From Bianquea renquensis (GTDB lineage: Bacteria; Bacillota; Clostridia; Lachnospirales; Bianqueaceae): a DNA stretch of 64,000 bases. The stretch's first letter is position 1, and each line of letters starts with the position of its first letter. The notes under the pieces were generated by a model. It had not been told where the DNA came from. It was given only the letters and a program-made list of their open reading frames with translations, and did no database searches. Location: NCBI RefSeq assembly GCF_014384895.1, contig NZ_JACRSQ010000007.1:62001-126000 (forward strand), in the 5' to 3' direction. Below are positions 50,083-59,600 of the stretch, piece after piece. A program made the position numbers and the translations under genes.

Positions 50083-51249
50083 TCACCTCCTGGATTTATT
50101 TTTTTTCGTCTCGCTATGCACCTTTAAAACCAATCCGATTCCCATCATACTGCCAGTCAGTGAACTCAAACCATAGCTGATAAAGGGAAGCGGCAATCCG
50201 GTATTGGGAAGCAACGCGGTTGTAACGCCTATATGGATCGCCGACTGCACAGCGATCATGGTGGCAACTCCTGTGCAGAGAAGCTTGCCGAAAAGATCCT
50301 GAGCGCGTCTCGCAACCCACAATATCTTGAGTACAATCAGAACAATCATGAGGATGACAAAACATGCACCGACAAATCCCAATTCTTCACCGATGACTCC
50401 AAAGATAAAGTCCGTCGTCGCCACCGGAATATCCTGCCCCTCAAACAACCCGACCCCGCGGAGACCGCCAGATCCGATGGCATACTTTGAAGTCAAGGTT
50501 TGAAATGCCAAGTCAAGACGGTACGACTCAGGATCCAGCCAAGCTCGAATACGGTTGACTTGATATTTCCCCAAAAACGTAAGGGCAAATTTGGGTGTCT
50601 CGCTCGTGGCATCCTGGATGATAAAAAACGCCGCCACGCCGATGATCAGCACACCTGGAATAATATATCGCCATCCAAGCCTTGCAACGAAAAGTGCCGA
50701 TAAGGCTATGGTGATCGTCACAATGGAGACGGAGAGACTGGGTTCCTTCATGATCAGGATAACCGGTATCCCCACCAGCACCAGTGCGCCGGCCACAACG
50801 GCCACGTTATTGATTCGTTCCTGGAACTTATCCAAATACCACGCGAAGAGCAAAATCAACCCGATCTTTGCATATTCGGAGGGCTGGAGCGTGAATCCGC
50901 CTGGGAGTTGAATCCACCGGCGGACATCCTCACCATCCGAATCGACGCCGACGCCAATCTTTAAAACTAACACCAACAGCCCTAAAATGACGACATACGC
51001 GGGAATGGCAAGCACCTTCAGAACATCGTAATTCAGCAGAACAATCAAAACAATGGCGACCAAGCCGATTCCGTAACCGAGGAGCTGCTTGATCATCAGC
51101 TTCATCCCTTCATCCTTTAGATTGAAGGTCTCCCGGCTGAAAACCCATCCATCCGCGCTCCCGATCATTATCGTGCCAAATCCGACCAAAAGGGTTACAA
51201 GTATCAGCAATGTGAAGTCAAGATTTTTGAGATTGTCTCTCTCAAACAT
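50083..51249 (-). CDS. rodA: RodA-type peptidoglycan glycosyltransferase (SEDS)
   Basis: Polymerises lipid II for lateral wall growth together with PBP2. Ten hydrophobic segments are visible in 388 residues. SEDS motifs are QPSEYAKIGLILLFA, the extracellular loop with SGGLRGVGLFEGQ, DFIFGVIGEELGFVGA, and NTGLPLPFISYG. The wider spacing to mrdA (173 bp) contains an inverted repeat TCCACAG...CTGTGGA but no gene. Confidence 0.93.
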   Translation of the reverse strand: MFERDNLKNLDFTLLILVTLLVGFGTIMIGSADGWVFSRETFNLKDEGMKLMIKQLLGYGIGLVAIVLIVLLNYDVLKVLAIPAYVVILGLLVLVLKIGVGVDSDGEDVRRWIQLPGGFTLQPSEYAKIGLILLFAWYLDKFQERINNVAVVAGALVLVGIPVILIMKEPSLSVSIVTITIALSALFVARLGWRYIIPGVLIIGVAAFFIIQDATSETPKFALTFLGKYQVNRIRAWLDPESYRLDLAFQTLTSKYAIGSGGLRGVGLFEGQDIPVATTDFIFGVIGEELGFVGACFVILMIVLIVLKILWVARRAQDLFGKLLCTGVATMIAVQSAIHIGVTTALLPNTGLPLPFISYGLSSLTGSMMGIGLVLKVHSETKKNKSRR

Positions 51250-51422
51250 AAGTATAACCCCTTCTTATATCTTTTTCAAGTGAATTTTTTCAAAAAAGTA
51301 ATATATTTTCCGCAAATCCTTGAAACGGGAGACGGATTTTGTCTAAATCTTCTTGCAGTCCACAGGTCAAATCGGATCTATCGCATCAATCTGTGGAAAA
51401 AACTCTGAGACAAATACTCCAA

Positions 51423-54200
51423 TCATTCACCGGATAAATCCAAGTCATAATAAGCAGCGATAACATCGCGGAATGCCGGTGTTGCATTGGTGGAACCGCC
51501 GCCATAAGGAATGACGATCGTGGCCACGATTTCTGGATTCTCATAGCTGGCAAATCCTGTGAAAAGAGAATGGTCCGGCCGGTTATCAGACTCCTGCGCT
51601 GTTCCAGTCTTGCCAGCCGTAGTGATCCCCTGCTCTTCCAACACACTGAGAACTCGTTTGGAACTGTCGGTGCTGACCAGACGCATTCCCTCCCTGACTA
51701 GGGCTAAGTTCTCTTGCGATACGTCAGCCACATTATCGACCACCGGCTCTGTTTTCGAGAGAACCTCACCGGATGCCGTTTGGACTCGATCCACCAAATA
51801 CAGATTATACACTGTACCGCCGTTGGCGAGTGTACAGGTGTACCGATTGATGTTCGCCGTGGTGTACGAATGTGTGCCCTGCCCAATGGCGGAACGGACA
51901 GCATCCAGAGTGGAGACCGTCGGCGTGGCCTCCGCCAGCTCAATATTCGTCTTCGTCGCCAACCCCAGCATGGTTGCGTAGGTATCCAGCTTCTCATACC
52001 CCACAGCATCTTTAAAGGCGCCAGTGAGAGGATCCGGATCCGATAGGCGATATCCCAGATCATAGAAAAAATAGTTGCAGGACACGTCGAGACCTCGGAC
52101 AACGTTGACGAGCCCGTGACTGTTCCGACTCCAACACACAGGTTTTTGGACACTATTGACATTGGGATATTGGTATCGGTCGTACACAGTATAATCTTCA
52201 TCGATATAGCCAAGCTCAAGCCCTGCTAAGGCGGTGACCATTTTGAAAGTTGAGCCGGGGGCCCTCGTCTCTGTCAGCGCCCGAAAGGTCAGAGGGCTGG
52301 ATTTATCCTCCGCGATCTTCGAGTAATACGACCAGCTGTTCATAACCAGATTGTTGTCGTAGCTCGGATAGCTGACCATGGCCAGCACCTCCCCTGAATT
52401 GCAATCCGTTATCACGATCGAGCCGCTGCACGGATCGAGATTCAGCTGTGCTGGGGTGATCTCATCATTGCTGATCTTTTGTTTGACGTTGGCTAACATT
52501 GACGATTGGGACATACGGGCATTCTGCATTTGGTCTAGGCTTCCATCCTCATTGCTGAGATATCCTAAATCGTACAGCAGCATCATAAAATCAGCATCCG
52601 AGAACTGATTGTTCTTTAGAATATAGGTATACACCGTCTTTTTAAATTCCGGATTGGTCCTCGCATACTCGATTTCCTCGTTCACGATCGTCTCCAGAAT
52701 CAGATCCATATTCTCTTCTTTTCCAAGATTGTAATACTCACGGTCAATATAATCGTTCTGCACACAGTACTCTAAAAATTCACGGGCCGTTTTGTTTCCC
52801 TCATATGAATAGCTGACATAAAACTTACTGTTGGCATCCCGGTATGCGGAAGACAGCGTCTTCTTGCGGTCACGCATCCCTTCGATGATGACATTATAAT
52901 AGGACGTAATTTCATCGGAATAATCCCCTGTCACCGTGTCCGAATTCAGCAGCAGATCGCGCATGGTCTCGAGAATTCCTTCTGCCTTGCTGTCATACAG
53001 CGCTTTCAAATTCGCGGCGTATGAGCTCTCGCTGGTTTCCACGTCGGCAATGGCGACAAAGCTGTTATCGATCATGGCACAGTAGATGTCCTCCAGAGAA
53101 TAGGTTTTATTCTCCACGTACACTCCCGTGATTTTGTCCAGAAGCAAGCTTTTAATCTGGTTATACAGGATATCGTAGCATTTCTCCTGCAAATCCCGGT
53201 CAATGGTGATAAAAAGATCATTGCCGCGGGTCGCCTCCTTTACCACCGTCTCGCTGATGCGCTGGTTGGTCTTCCCATCCAGCTCGATATTCACGATTCC
53301 GTTTTCGCCGCGCAACTCGGATTCATATACGCTCTCGAGTCCCGTCTTACCGATCAGATCCTTTTCATCGTAGCCCTGCTGCTGGAGCTCTTCCAGCTGC
53401 TCCTTATCGGAGATACGGCCGACATAACCGAGAATATGGGCAAACAATTCCTTCTCGGGATAGACCCTGGAATAGACGGTCTCCACTGTGAATCCGGGAA
53501 AATCACCGCGCATCTCTTGGATTGAGACTTCGGTCCCCTGACTTATGTTCGATGCGATGAGAAGAGACGTCTTTCCATCCCATTTTTCGACGAAAATCGC
53601 GTGGCGGAACGCCAAAATCTGAAGGGCCGCCTCCGTTGTATAGGAAGGATCTACGGTATAGGTTGTATCCCGCATATACCAGTAGACCTCCTCCGCGCTG
53701 GCATTCCACTGCTCCTCTGTCAAGTCTTTCCGGCTTGTGTTATAGACTTCGGCCAAAAAATTGCCGAGGGCCGTCTTGCGGTTTGGATCGAGGTAGGAAT
53801 CCGTAAAGCGAAAGCCATTGTCATTGTCATAGAGAATGGGAAACTCCACATCCAGGGACAGCGAATCTCCATTGTTCTCCAGAATCTCCATAAGGTGCCA
53901 ATAGGCCTCATTCAAGCCATCAGAGGATGTGTCCAGCTGAAAGTAAAGGGATTGGGCTTTCTCATTGACCGCAAGGGGTCTGCCGTATCGGTCATAGATA
54001 TTACCTCTGACCCCCTGAATCGTAGCCGTATCCTCTGTATTTTTATAAATCTTTTCTTTATACAGGTCCGCATCCAATATCTGAATCTGATATAGCGCCC
54101 GCCCTAAATATAGGAACAGCGCCATAAATAACACGGTCAACAAAAAAATGCGATTCAGTACAAATTTTCCAATGGATCGTATGATATTTTTCAAGCGCAT
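51423..54200 (-). CDS. mrdA: Penicillin-binding protein 2 with large insertion
   Basis: Elongation-specific transpeptidase, class B PBP. One transmembrane helix (about 18-36) is followed by the pedestal domain with IYDRYGRPLAVNE and GLESVYESELRG. The transpeptidase motifs are SxxK at Ser650 (PGSTFKM), SxN near residue 705 (SCNYFF) and KTG near 863 (AGKTGTAQ). At 925 residues it is about 300 longer than Escherichia coli PBP2: an acidic helical insertion of about 240 residues (roughly 345-588) separates TIDRDLQ from GSIVITDCNSGEVLAMVSYP. The ATG at 54200 has AAAGGA six bases upstream; an ATG at 54206 is too close. Confidence 0.93.
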   Translation of the reverse strand: MRLKNIIRSIGKFVLNRIFLLTVLFMALFLYLGRALYQIQILDADLYKEKIYKNTEDTATIQGVRGNIYDRYGRPLAVNEKAQSLYFQLDTSSDGLNEAYWHLMEILENNGDSLSLDVEFPILYDNDNGFRFTDSYLDPNRKTALGNFLAEVYNTSRKDLTEEQWNASAEEVYWYMRDTTYTVDPSYTTEAALQILAFRHAIFVEKWDGKTSLLIASNISQGTEVSIQEMRGDFPGFTVETVYSRVYPEKELFAHILGYVGRISDKEQLEELQQQGYDEKDLIGKTGLESVYESELRGENGIVNIELDGKTNQRISETVVKEATRGNDLFITIDRDLQEKCYDILYNQIKSLLLDKITGVYVENKTYSLEDIYCAMIDNSFVAIADVETSESSYAANLKALYDSKAEGILETMRDLLLNSDTVTGDYSDEITSYYNVIIEGMRDRKKTLSSAYRDANSKFYVSYSYEGNKTAREFLEYCVQNDYIDREYYNLGKEENMDLILETIVNEEIEYARTNPEFKKTVYTYILKNNQFSDADFMMLLYDLGYLSNEDGSLDQMQNARMSQSSMLANVKQKISNDEITPAQLNLDPCSGSIVITDCNSGEVLAMVSYPSYDNNLVMNSWSYYSKIAEDKSSPLTFRALTETRAPGSTFKMVTALAGLELGYIDEDYTVYDRYQYPNVNSVQKPVCWSRNSHGLVNVVRGLDVSCNYFFYDLGYRLSDPDPLTGAFKDAVGYEKLDTYATMLGLATKTNIELAEATPTVSTLDAVRSAIGQGTHSYTTANINRYTCTLANGGTVYNLYLVDRVQTASGEVLSKTEPVVDNVADVSQENLALVREGMRLVSTDSSKRVLSVLEEQGITTAGKTGTAQESDNRPDHSLFTGFASYENPEIVATIVIPYGGGSTNATPAFRDVIAAYYDLDLSGE

Positions 54201-54237
54201 ATCCATTCCTTTCTAAAATGCCCGCCGACAAATTTTG

Positions 54238-54759
54238 TCAGCGGGATGAACTGCGTGCCTGCATCCTTTGTTCTAGCAACCTGATTCTGCCATCGATCCA
54301 AAATAGAATCCGATAGCAGGGCAGCGCAAAAATCGCAGTATAGACCAGTTCCGGTATGATGATTCTCTGGAGATACAGCAAAAAGCGCGTATCCCCTGGG
54401 AGCAGATACAAAAAGAAATAACATACCAAGCTATAGAGCAAGTCCCCTGCTGCCAGCAAAAATAGCGGCAAAATATAGTTTTCCTTGTAAAAGTCTTTGT
54501 TGAAATACCCGCTCAGGTGTCCGATGTAATAGTACAGAAGGCCGGTAAAACCCGCGGTATGAAAAAAGAGGAAATCTTGAGTCAGGCCGATAAATAGTCC
54601 TAACCCCCGCCCTCTCTTTTTCCCCTCCAGAATGCCATAGCTCACAATCAAAATCAGAGATAGATTGGGGATCACACCGCGAATCTCAATGGCGTGACAG
54701 ACGGTGGACTGCGCGAAGACGCACAACAGGGAGAGCAAACCCATCATGAGAATTCTCAT
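54238..54759 (-). CDS. mreD: Rod shape-determining protein MreD
   Basis: Membrane protein of 173 residues with five or six hydrophobic segments. The family pattern IRGVIPNLSLILIVSYGILEGKKRGRGLGLFIGLTQDF is recognisable (about 26-63). Its ATG overlaps the mreC stop (ATGA), so the two are coupled. It links MreC and the wall synthases to the MreB filament system. Confidence 0.93.
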   Translation of the reverse strand: MRILMMGLLSLLCVFAQSTVCHAIEIRGVIPNLSLILIVSYGILEGKKRGRGLGLFIGLTQDFLFFHTAGFTGLLYYYIGHLSGYFNKDFYKENYILPLFLLAAGDLLYSLVCYFFLYLLPGDTRFLLYLQRIIIPELVYTAIFALPCYRILFWIDGRIRLLEQRMQARSSSR

Positions 54760-55691
54760 TCCCCCGATCCCTCCAACTCTTCCTTCATCTGGTCCTTCCA
54801 GAGTTCCGTGATAACAAGAACATAGTTCAGATTTTTCATGTCCACAGCGGGTTCCAGATAGGCTTCACTGTTCAGTCCATCCCCGATCTCCTGAATTTTG
54901 ATCACCGTACCGATCCGCAGCCCAGGCGGATAGATCTCCCCCAACGCCGAGGTCACGATCTCATCTCCGATGGCGATGTCCACATCCTCCGTCGTAAACT
55001 GAATCCGGCAAAGCCCACTGCTGGACACATCGTCAATACCCTGAACTCCCACCTTGTCCCTCGGGCTTCGGTTGACTTCGCCATAGACAAAACTGTCGGG
55101 ATTCACGATGGCCGTCACCCGGGAATAGTTCTCAAACACTTCGCTGATATGCCCAACCAGCCCGTTTCCCGCCAGAACAGGCATATATTTTTGAAGTCCA
55201 TCCTTTGAACCCTTATCGATGATGAACACATCGTACCAATTGCTGGGTGACAGACTGACGATCTGGGCCCCAGTTTTAGGGTAATTCTCGTAGTAATTGT
55301 CCAACTTATACAGTTCCTGCAATTCCTCCAGCTTCGCGGCGTCATTTTTGAGGATGGTGTTCTCGTACATGTACCGGTCGATTTCCGCTTGCAGCTTTTC
55401 ATTATCTTCTTCCAACGATTTGAGACGCTTGGCCGTTGTCATCAGTCCGGAGAACCAATCTTCAACTGCCAGGTACGCTTTCTGAAAGGGCGCCGCCACA
55501 TACCCGAACACCGCATTGATCGGTTTGATATTTTGTCCCAGCACAAAGGTTACAGTGATGAGTGCGAGACAGAGAAGTGTAACGCCAATCATACGGTATT
55601 TGGTGGATACCTGCATCTTCTTGCGATCCCGCATTGGTTTAATGGGGCGCAGCGGATCGAGAGGATTTCTCTTCGACCTCTTTTTTGCCAT
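54756..55691 (-). CDS. mreC: Rod shape-determining protein MreC
   Basis: Bitopic protein of 311 residues. A basic cytoplasmic N-terminus (KKRSKRNPLDPLRP), one transmembrane helix (about 34-54), a coiled-coil with LKSLEEDNEKLQAEIDRY (about 90-125), and the two beta-barrel domains with VSLSPSNWYDVFIIDKGSKDGL and VNPDSFVYGEV. It scaffolds PBP2. The ATG at 55691 has AGGAGGG six bases upstream. Confidence 0.95.
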   Translation of the reverse strand: MAKKRSKRNPLDPLRPIKPMRDRKKMQVSTKYRMIGVTLLCLALITVTFVLGQNIKPINAVFGYVAAPFQKAYLAVEDWFSGLMTTAKRLKSLEEDNEKLQAEIDRYMYENTILKNDAAKLEELQELYKLDNYYENYPKTGAQIVSLSPSNWYDVFIIDKGSKDGLQKYMPVLAGNGLVGHISEVFENYSRVTAIVNPDSFVYGEVNRSPRDKVGVQGIDDVSSSGLCRIQFTTEDVDIAIGDEIVTSALGEIYPPGLRIGTVIKIQEIGDGLNSEAYLEPAVDMKNLNYVLVITELWKDQMKEELEGSGE

Positions 55692-55747
55692 CAACAACCC
55701 TCCTGTTTATCACCGCCAGCGGCTGTGTTTACCTTTCTGAAATCCAT

Positions 55748-56779
55748 TTACCGGTTGCGCTTCGGCGGCAGCAACACATTTTTCAGGTGATCCACGTCGT
55801 CCAGAACGATGCCTGTTCCGTTGGCGACGCAGTCCAAAGGATTTTCTGCGATTTTTACGCTCATGCCCGTTTCCTGGTGAATGATGGCGTCCAATCCCTT
55901 TAGCAGGGCGCCGCCTCCGGTCAATGTAATTCCTGTCTCCATAATATCCGCCGAAAGCTCAGGTGGCGTTTTTTCAAGGGTATATTTGATCGCGTCGATC
56001 ATCGCCATGACCGGTTCCTTGATCGCCTGCGCCACCTGGATGTTGGTAATCTCCACAACCTTGGGCAGTCCCGTCACAAGATCGCGCCCTTTGATATTCA
56101 TGACTTCCTCGGGGGTGAACTCGTCGACGTAGGCAGTGCCAATATTCATTTTAATCTGTTCCGCAGTGCGCTCTCCGATCATGAGGTTGAATTCCTTTTT
56201 GACAAAGTTGACAATATATTCATCCAGACTGTCACCAGCTGTCCGCAGGGAGCGGCTGGTCACAATACCGCCCAGGGAGATGACAGCCACCTCTGTGGTG
56301 CCGCCACCGATATCCACCACCATGCTTCCCATGGCCTCCTCCACAGGAAGTCCGGCTCCGATGGCTGCCGCCATAGGCTCCTCAATGAGAAATGTCCCTT
56401 TCTCGCTGGACCCCGCTTGAATGGAGACATCCACAATCGCCCGCCGTTCCACCTCCGTAACACCGTAGGGGATACAGATGACGATTCGAGGCTTGCCGCC
56501 GATTCCTTTTTTGATGACCCGCCGGATGAAATACTGCAACATCGCTTTTGTCGTAGTGAAATCTGCGATCACTCCATCCTTCATCGGGCGCACGGCCACG
56601 ATATTCCCGGGTGTGCGGCCAATCATCCGCTTCGCTTCCTCCCCCACCGCCATAACTTCTTTTGTCGTTGTATTGAAGGCCACTACCGATGGCTCGTTGA
56701 TAATGATTCCCTCGCCGCGCAGGTATACCAGTGTATTGGCGGTTCCCAGATCGATCCCCAAATCTTTTGAAAATATCAT
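55748..56779 (-). CDS. mreB: Rod shape-determining protein MreB
   Basis: Actin-like ATPase of 343 residues that guides lateral wall synthesis beneath the membrane. Actin-fold motifs are DLGIDLGTANTLVY (phosphate 1), VVDIGGGTTEVAV (phosphate 2) and LTGGGALLKGLD (adenosine). The start gives MIFSKDLGIDLG, without an N-terminal amphipathic extension. GGAGG lies about eleven bases upstream. Confidence 0.97.
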   Translation of the reverse strand: MIFSKDLGIDLGTANTLVYLRGEGIIINEPSVVAFNTTTKEVMAVGEEAKRMIGRTPGNIVAVRPMKDGVIADFTTTKAMLQYFIRRVIKKGIGGKPRIVICIPYGVTEVERRAIVDVSIQAGSSEKGTFLIEEPMAAAIGAGLPVEEAMGSMVVDIGGGTTEVAVISLGGIVTSRSLRTAGDSLDEYIVNFVKKEFNLMIGERTAEQIKMNIGTAYVDEFTPEEVMNIKGRDLVTGLPKVVEITNIQVAQAIKEPVMAMIDAIKYTLEKTPPELSADIMETGITLTGGGALLKGLDAIIHQETGMSVKIAENPLDCVANGTGIVLDDVDHLKNVLLPPKRNR

Positions 56780-56803
56780 TGAATAAGCTCCCTCCTGGAT
56801 GTA

Positions 56804-57532
56804 TTACGTAATATACCCTTCTTCTCTCATAGAAAAGTATTTTCCATTGCCGATGATGATGTGATCCCACAATTGGATTTCCAGCAAAGTGCCACATTCT
56901 CTAAGCCGTTTCGTCGCGATAATATCGGACCGGCTGGGTCTCGGGTCTCCGCTGGGATGATTGTGAAGCATGATCAGGCTGACAGCCTCCTGCTTTAGAG
57001 CGGCTAAAAAGATATCTCGAGCGCTAATGATGGAAAAATTAACGGTACCAAGTGAAATATCCTGCGCGGTTATGATTTCATTGCGCCCATTCAAAAAGAC
57101 AGCTTTCACCACCTCTTTGCTCAGAAAGCGCATCTGCTGCATGTACAGGGCAGCTACGCTCTCCGGGTTGGCCGCGCAGAAGCGTTCCCGCGCCTGCGAC
57201 GCCGCGATTCTAGCCGAAATCTCCAAAAGGGCCTTTAGTTGAATGACTTTGACTCTGCCCAATCCCCGAAAGCGATACAGCCGGTCTGAACTCATGCGAA
57301 GCAAGTCGGAGAGAGGCTGACCCGATTCCTGCTCCTGCTCTGCATACGCCAACAGTCGTTTTGCCAGGTCTGTCACCTTTTCACCGCAAGCACCGCTCTT
57401 CAAAATGATGGCCAAAAGTTCAGCGTCAGTCAACTGCGAGGCGCCCAGCGTCTCCAATTTCTCATACGGCCGTTCCGACAAAGGCAATTCTTTCATTGTC
57501 AGTGGTTTATTCGAGTTCATACTAAGACTCAT
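56804..57532 (-). CDS. radC: RadC-like JAMM domain protein
   Basis: DNA repair-associated family of unproven function. An N-terminal helix-hairpin-helix region (LLRMSSDRLYRFRGLGRVKVIQ) precedes the JAMM metalloprotease-like domain with LHNHPSGDPRPSRSD, the zinc ligands. The start is uncertain between 57532 (with GGGGAAAGG close by) and an ATG 12 bases later. Position between maf and mreB is typical of Clostridia. Confidence 0.93.
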   Translation of the reverse strand: MSLSMNSNKPLTMKELPLSERPYEKLETLGASQLTDAELLAIILKSGACGEKVTDLAKRLLAYAEQEQESGQPLSDLLRMSSDRLYRFRGLGRVKVIQLKALLEISARIAASQARERFCAANPESVAALYMQQMRFLSKEVVKAVFLNGRNEIITAQDISLGTVNFSIISARDIFLAALKQEAVSLIMLHNHPSGDPRPSRSDIIATKRLRECGTLLEIQLWDHIIIGNGKYFSMREEGYIT

Positions 57533-57610
57533 CCTTTCCCCATTGATCTGAAAGCATGACCTCAGCTGTGCCCCTTCGCTTCCCCTGGATGGACAAATGT
57601 GCAAAGGCCC

Positions 57611-58204
57611 TCAGGCCCCCATGTACCAGCGTAGACTGCGTCCTGTGCTCTGAAGGGTCTGTTCCAGCTTATATAAGGGAAGCCCCACCACATTCCAATA
57701 GTCCCCCTGGATTCTATCGACCAAAAGCGCACCCTTTCCTTGAATTCCATATGCCCCTGCCTTGTCCATCGGCTCGCCAGTCGCCACGTACCATTCCAGA
57801 AGCTCGTCCGGCACCATGGCCATGGAAACCTCCGTCCGTTCATAGGCCTGGATATATGTAGTATTCACAGGAAAACAAAGGGTTATACCTGTATAGACAT
57901 GATGAATCCTGCCTCGAAGCGCTTTTAACATCGAAAGCGCCTCTTCTCCGTTTGACGGTTTACCCAAAATCTTGTTTTCAACGGCGACGACGGTATCCGC
58001 GCCCAGGACAACCGCCCTGTCCCCTATGTTTTTAGCGACGGCATCCGCCTTTCGCCAGGACAGCTCCATGACCACTCTGTCCGGTGCCGCTCCCTCCACA
58101 AAGCTCTCCACGATGCCGGCTTCCTGGACGCGGAACTTCACTTGCAGCCGCTCCAAAAGCTCCCGGCGCCTCGGAGAACCGGAGGCCAAAACAAACGTCT
58201 CCAC
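57611..58204 (-). CDS. maf: Maf family nucleotide pyrophosphatase
   Basis: House-cleaning nucleoside triphosphate pyrophosphatase of 197 residues, acting on dTTP, UTP or modified nucleotides. Family motifs are LASGSPRRRELLERL at the start, VVLGADTVVAVENKILGKP, and GAYGIQGKGALLVDRIQGDYWNVVGLPL. The GTG start at 58204 has GAGGCGAG upstream and follows the DUF4321 gene by 9 bp. Confidence 0.95.
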   Translation of the reverse strand: METFVLASGSPRRRELLERLQVKFRVQEAGIVESFVEGAAPDRVVMELSWRKADAVAKNIGDRAVVLGADTVVAVENKILGKPSNGEEALSMLKALRGRIHHVYTGITLCFPVNTTYIQAYERTEVSMAMVPDELLEWYVATGEPMDKAGAYGIQGKGALLVDRIQGDYWNVVGLPLYKLEQTLQSTGRSLRWYMGA

Positions 58205-58213
58205 AGACTCGCC

Positions 58214-58468
58214 TCACATCTTGCGGTGGACCAGAACCGCGATGAAGATTCCTAAAATGGACGCGATGTTGATCTTGATTTGCAGGCCAAATGTCAGCTG
58301 AAGGATGCCAAGATTCAATGTCATCGTATCCACGCCGAAGGACTTTCCGTACGCCAGCCAGCGCCCGAAATCATATGAGCCCAGCCATTCGCCCAGAAAA
58401 CCGCCTAGCACAATTCCTGCCAAGATAAACAAAAAAAGTGTCCAATTGTTTTTACCACGTATCGCCAA
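58214..58468 (-). CDS. DUF4321 domain membrane protein
   Basis: Small protein of 84 residues with two hydrophobic segments (LFLFILAGIVLGGFLGEWLG and LGILQLTFGLQIKINIASILGIFIAVLV as the second region). DUF4321 genes are characteristic neighbours of maf in Clostridia. The start is a TTG at 58468 with GGAGG six bases upstream, giving MAIRGKNNW. Its function is unknown. It is the first gene of the maf-radC-mre transcript. Confidence 0.87.
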   Translation of the reverse strand: MAIRGKNNWTLFLFILAGIVLGGFLGEWLGSYDFGRWLAYGKSFGVDTMTLNLGILQLTFGLQIKINIASILGIFIAVLVHRKM

Positions 58469-58563
58469 AAGTATCCTCCGTTCACAGCAGATAGGATGGA
58501 TTCGACACTCTGGTTTTCCAGATTGTGCTGTCTGCCAGAGCCTCATCACTACTCATCCGCCTT

Positions 58564-58592
58564 ATTTTATCACAGTTTTTTCCTTTTGTATA
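58564..58592 (-). promoter_or_regulatory. Promoter of the DUF4321-maf-radC-mreBCD operon
   Basis: Reverse strand: TATACA (58587-58592), 17 bp, TAAAAT (58564-58569) preceded by TGA, an extended -10. Confidence 0.6.
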
Positions 58593-58639
58593 CACCCTCA
58601 TCAGGATTTCATATTTATTTAAAATTTGTAAGATTCTCT

Positions 58640-59584
58640 TCAATCGATGGGTAGCTGTTCAAATTCTTTCCGCAAAGATCGGACCGGCGGTGTCGAGAGG
58701 TGATCCGCCGCCGACATTTCTCCTACCATCAGGTAGGAGGATGGCCTGTGGAGGGAACTGTTCTTTTGAACAGTCCTCTCGTTGTAATTCGCATAGCAAT
58801 ACACGCAGCCATTCCGGCAGGTATTATAAGCGCCTATATCAATGCTGCGGCAACATCCGCAATATTCGCGCTGTCCAGCATCCGGTTCTGTTTTTAGAGG
58901 ATAGCCGCACACAGCCTCCAAGATGCCCGGATCAATACAGGAAGCCGGCCTAATGCCGTAGGAAGAAAAATCATGCTTTTCTGCGCAGGCCTTCAAAGGC
59001 AAGTCAAAGGATGAGGCGATCTCGGCAAATCCCTTAGCCAGCCGCTCCTGTTCCTGAAATGTAGGCTCTCGAAGGATTCCTCGCTGAAAAGGGCCCGTCA
59101 GCTTATCGTAGGAATCGACGAAGCTTATGGTACATTGGCACGTATGTGCCGCCAATTGACGGCATAGGCGTTCAAACTGGTTCAAATGATAGGAAATATC
59201 AAGCCCCTTATTCAGAACGATGGGATCATAGCGCCATAGAACTCGTTTAGGGCCCAATCTGTCGCTTAAGCGAAGAAACGTATGGAGTATCTCAGGTTTG
59301 GGCCGCAAATTTCGCTCGAGCTCTCTGCCGTAAGGCGTCAGTGTGAACTGAAAAAGATACCGGTACCCCATGGAGTCAATCTCGTCCAGTTTATCCATCA
59401 GATTCGCCGGGTCCTTTGTCCAAAACACAATACAGTCCACCACTTCCGGTGAGAGCGCAATTCCCGTTACCTGGGATGGGTTGACAGGATTGCGGGTCAA
59501 CACCAGTCCCTCCCGAAGGCGGCGAAGAAACCATTCAGAATAAAAGGACGGTAGATCCGTCCTTCTGCTTGCACTGATGATCAT
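58640..59584 (-). CDS. DUF1848 family protein
   Basis: Protein of 314 residues. The start MIISASRRTDLPSFYSEWF and the segments FWTKDPANL and PKRVLWRYDPIVLN are family hallmarks. The C-terminal cysteines (YCGCCRSIDIGAYNTCRNGCVYCYAN, about residues 240-265) resemble an iron-sulfur site and suggest a radical SAM-like or spore photoproduct lyase-like fold. The substrate is unknown. It is 16 bp downstream of comEB on the same strand. Confidence 0.88.
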   Translation of the reverse strand: MIISASRRTDLPSFYSEWFLRRLREGLVLTRNPVNPSQVTGIALSPEVVDCIVFWTKDPANLMDKLDEIDSMGYRYLFQFTLTPYGRELERNLRPKPEILHTFLRLSDRLGPKRVLWRYDPIVLNKGLDISYHLNQFERLCRQLAAHTCQCTISFVDSYDKLTGPFQRGILREPTFQEQERLAKGFAEIASSFDLPLKACAEKHDFSSYGIRPASCIDPGILEAVCGYPLKTEPDAGQREYCGCCRSIDIGAYNTCRNGCVYCYANYNERTVQKNSSLHRPSSYLMVGEMSAADHLSTPPVRSLRKEFEQLPID

Positions 59585-59600
59585 ACCGAAATGCCTCGCT

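Noticed and set aside
51386..51646. A second reverse-strand frame at the end of mrdA
   Set aside because: Overlaps the conserved KTG end of PBP2 in another frame and has no start signal.
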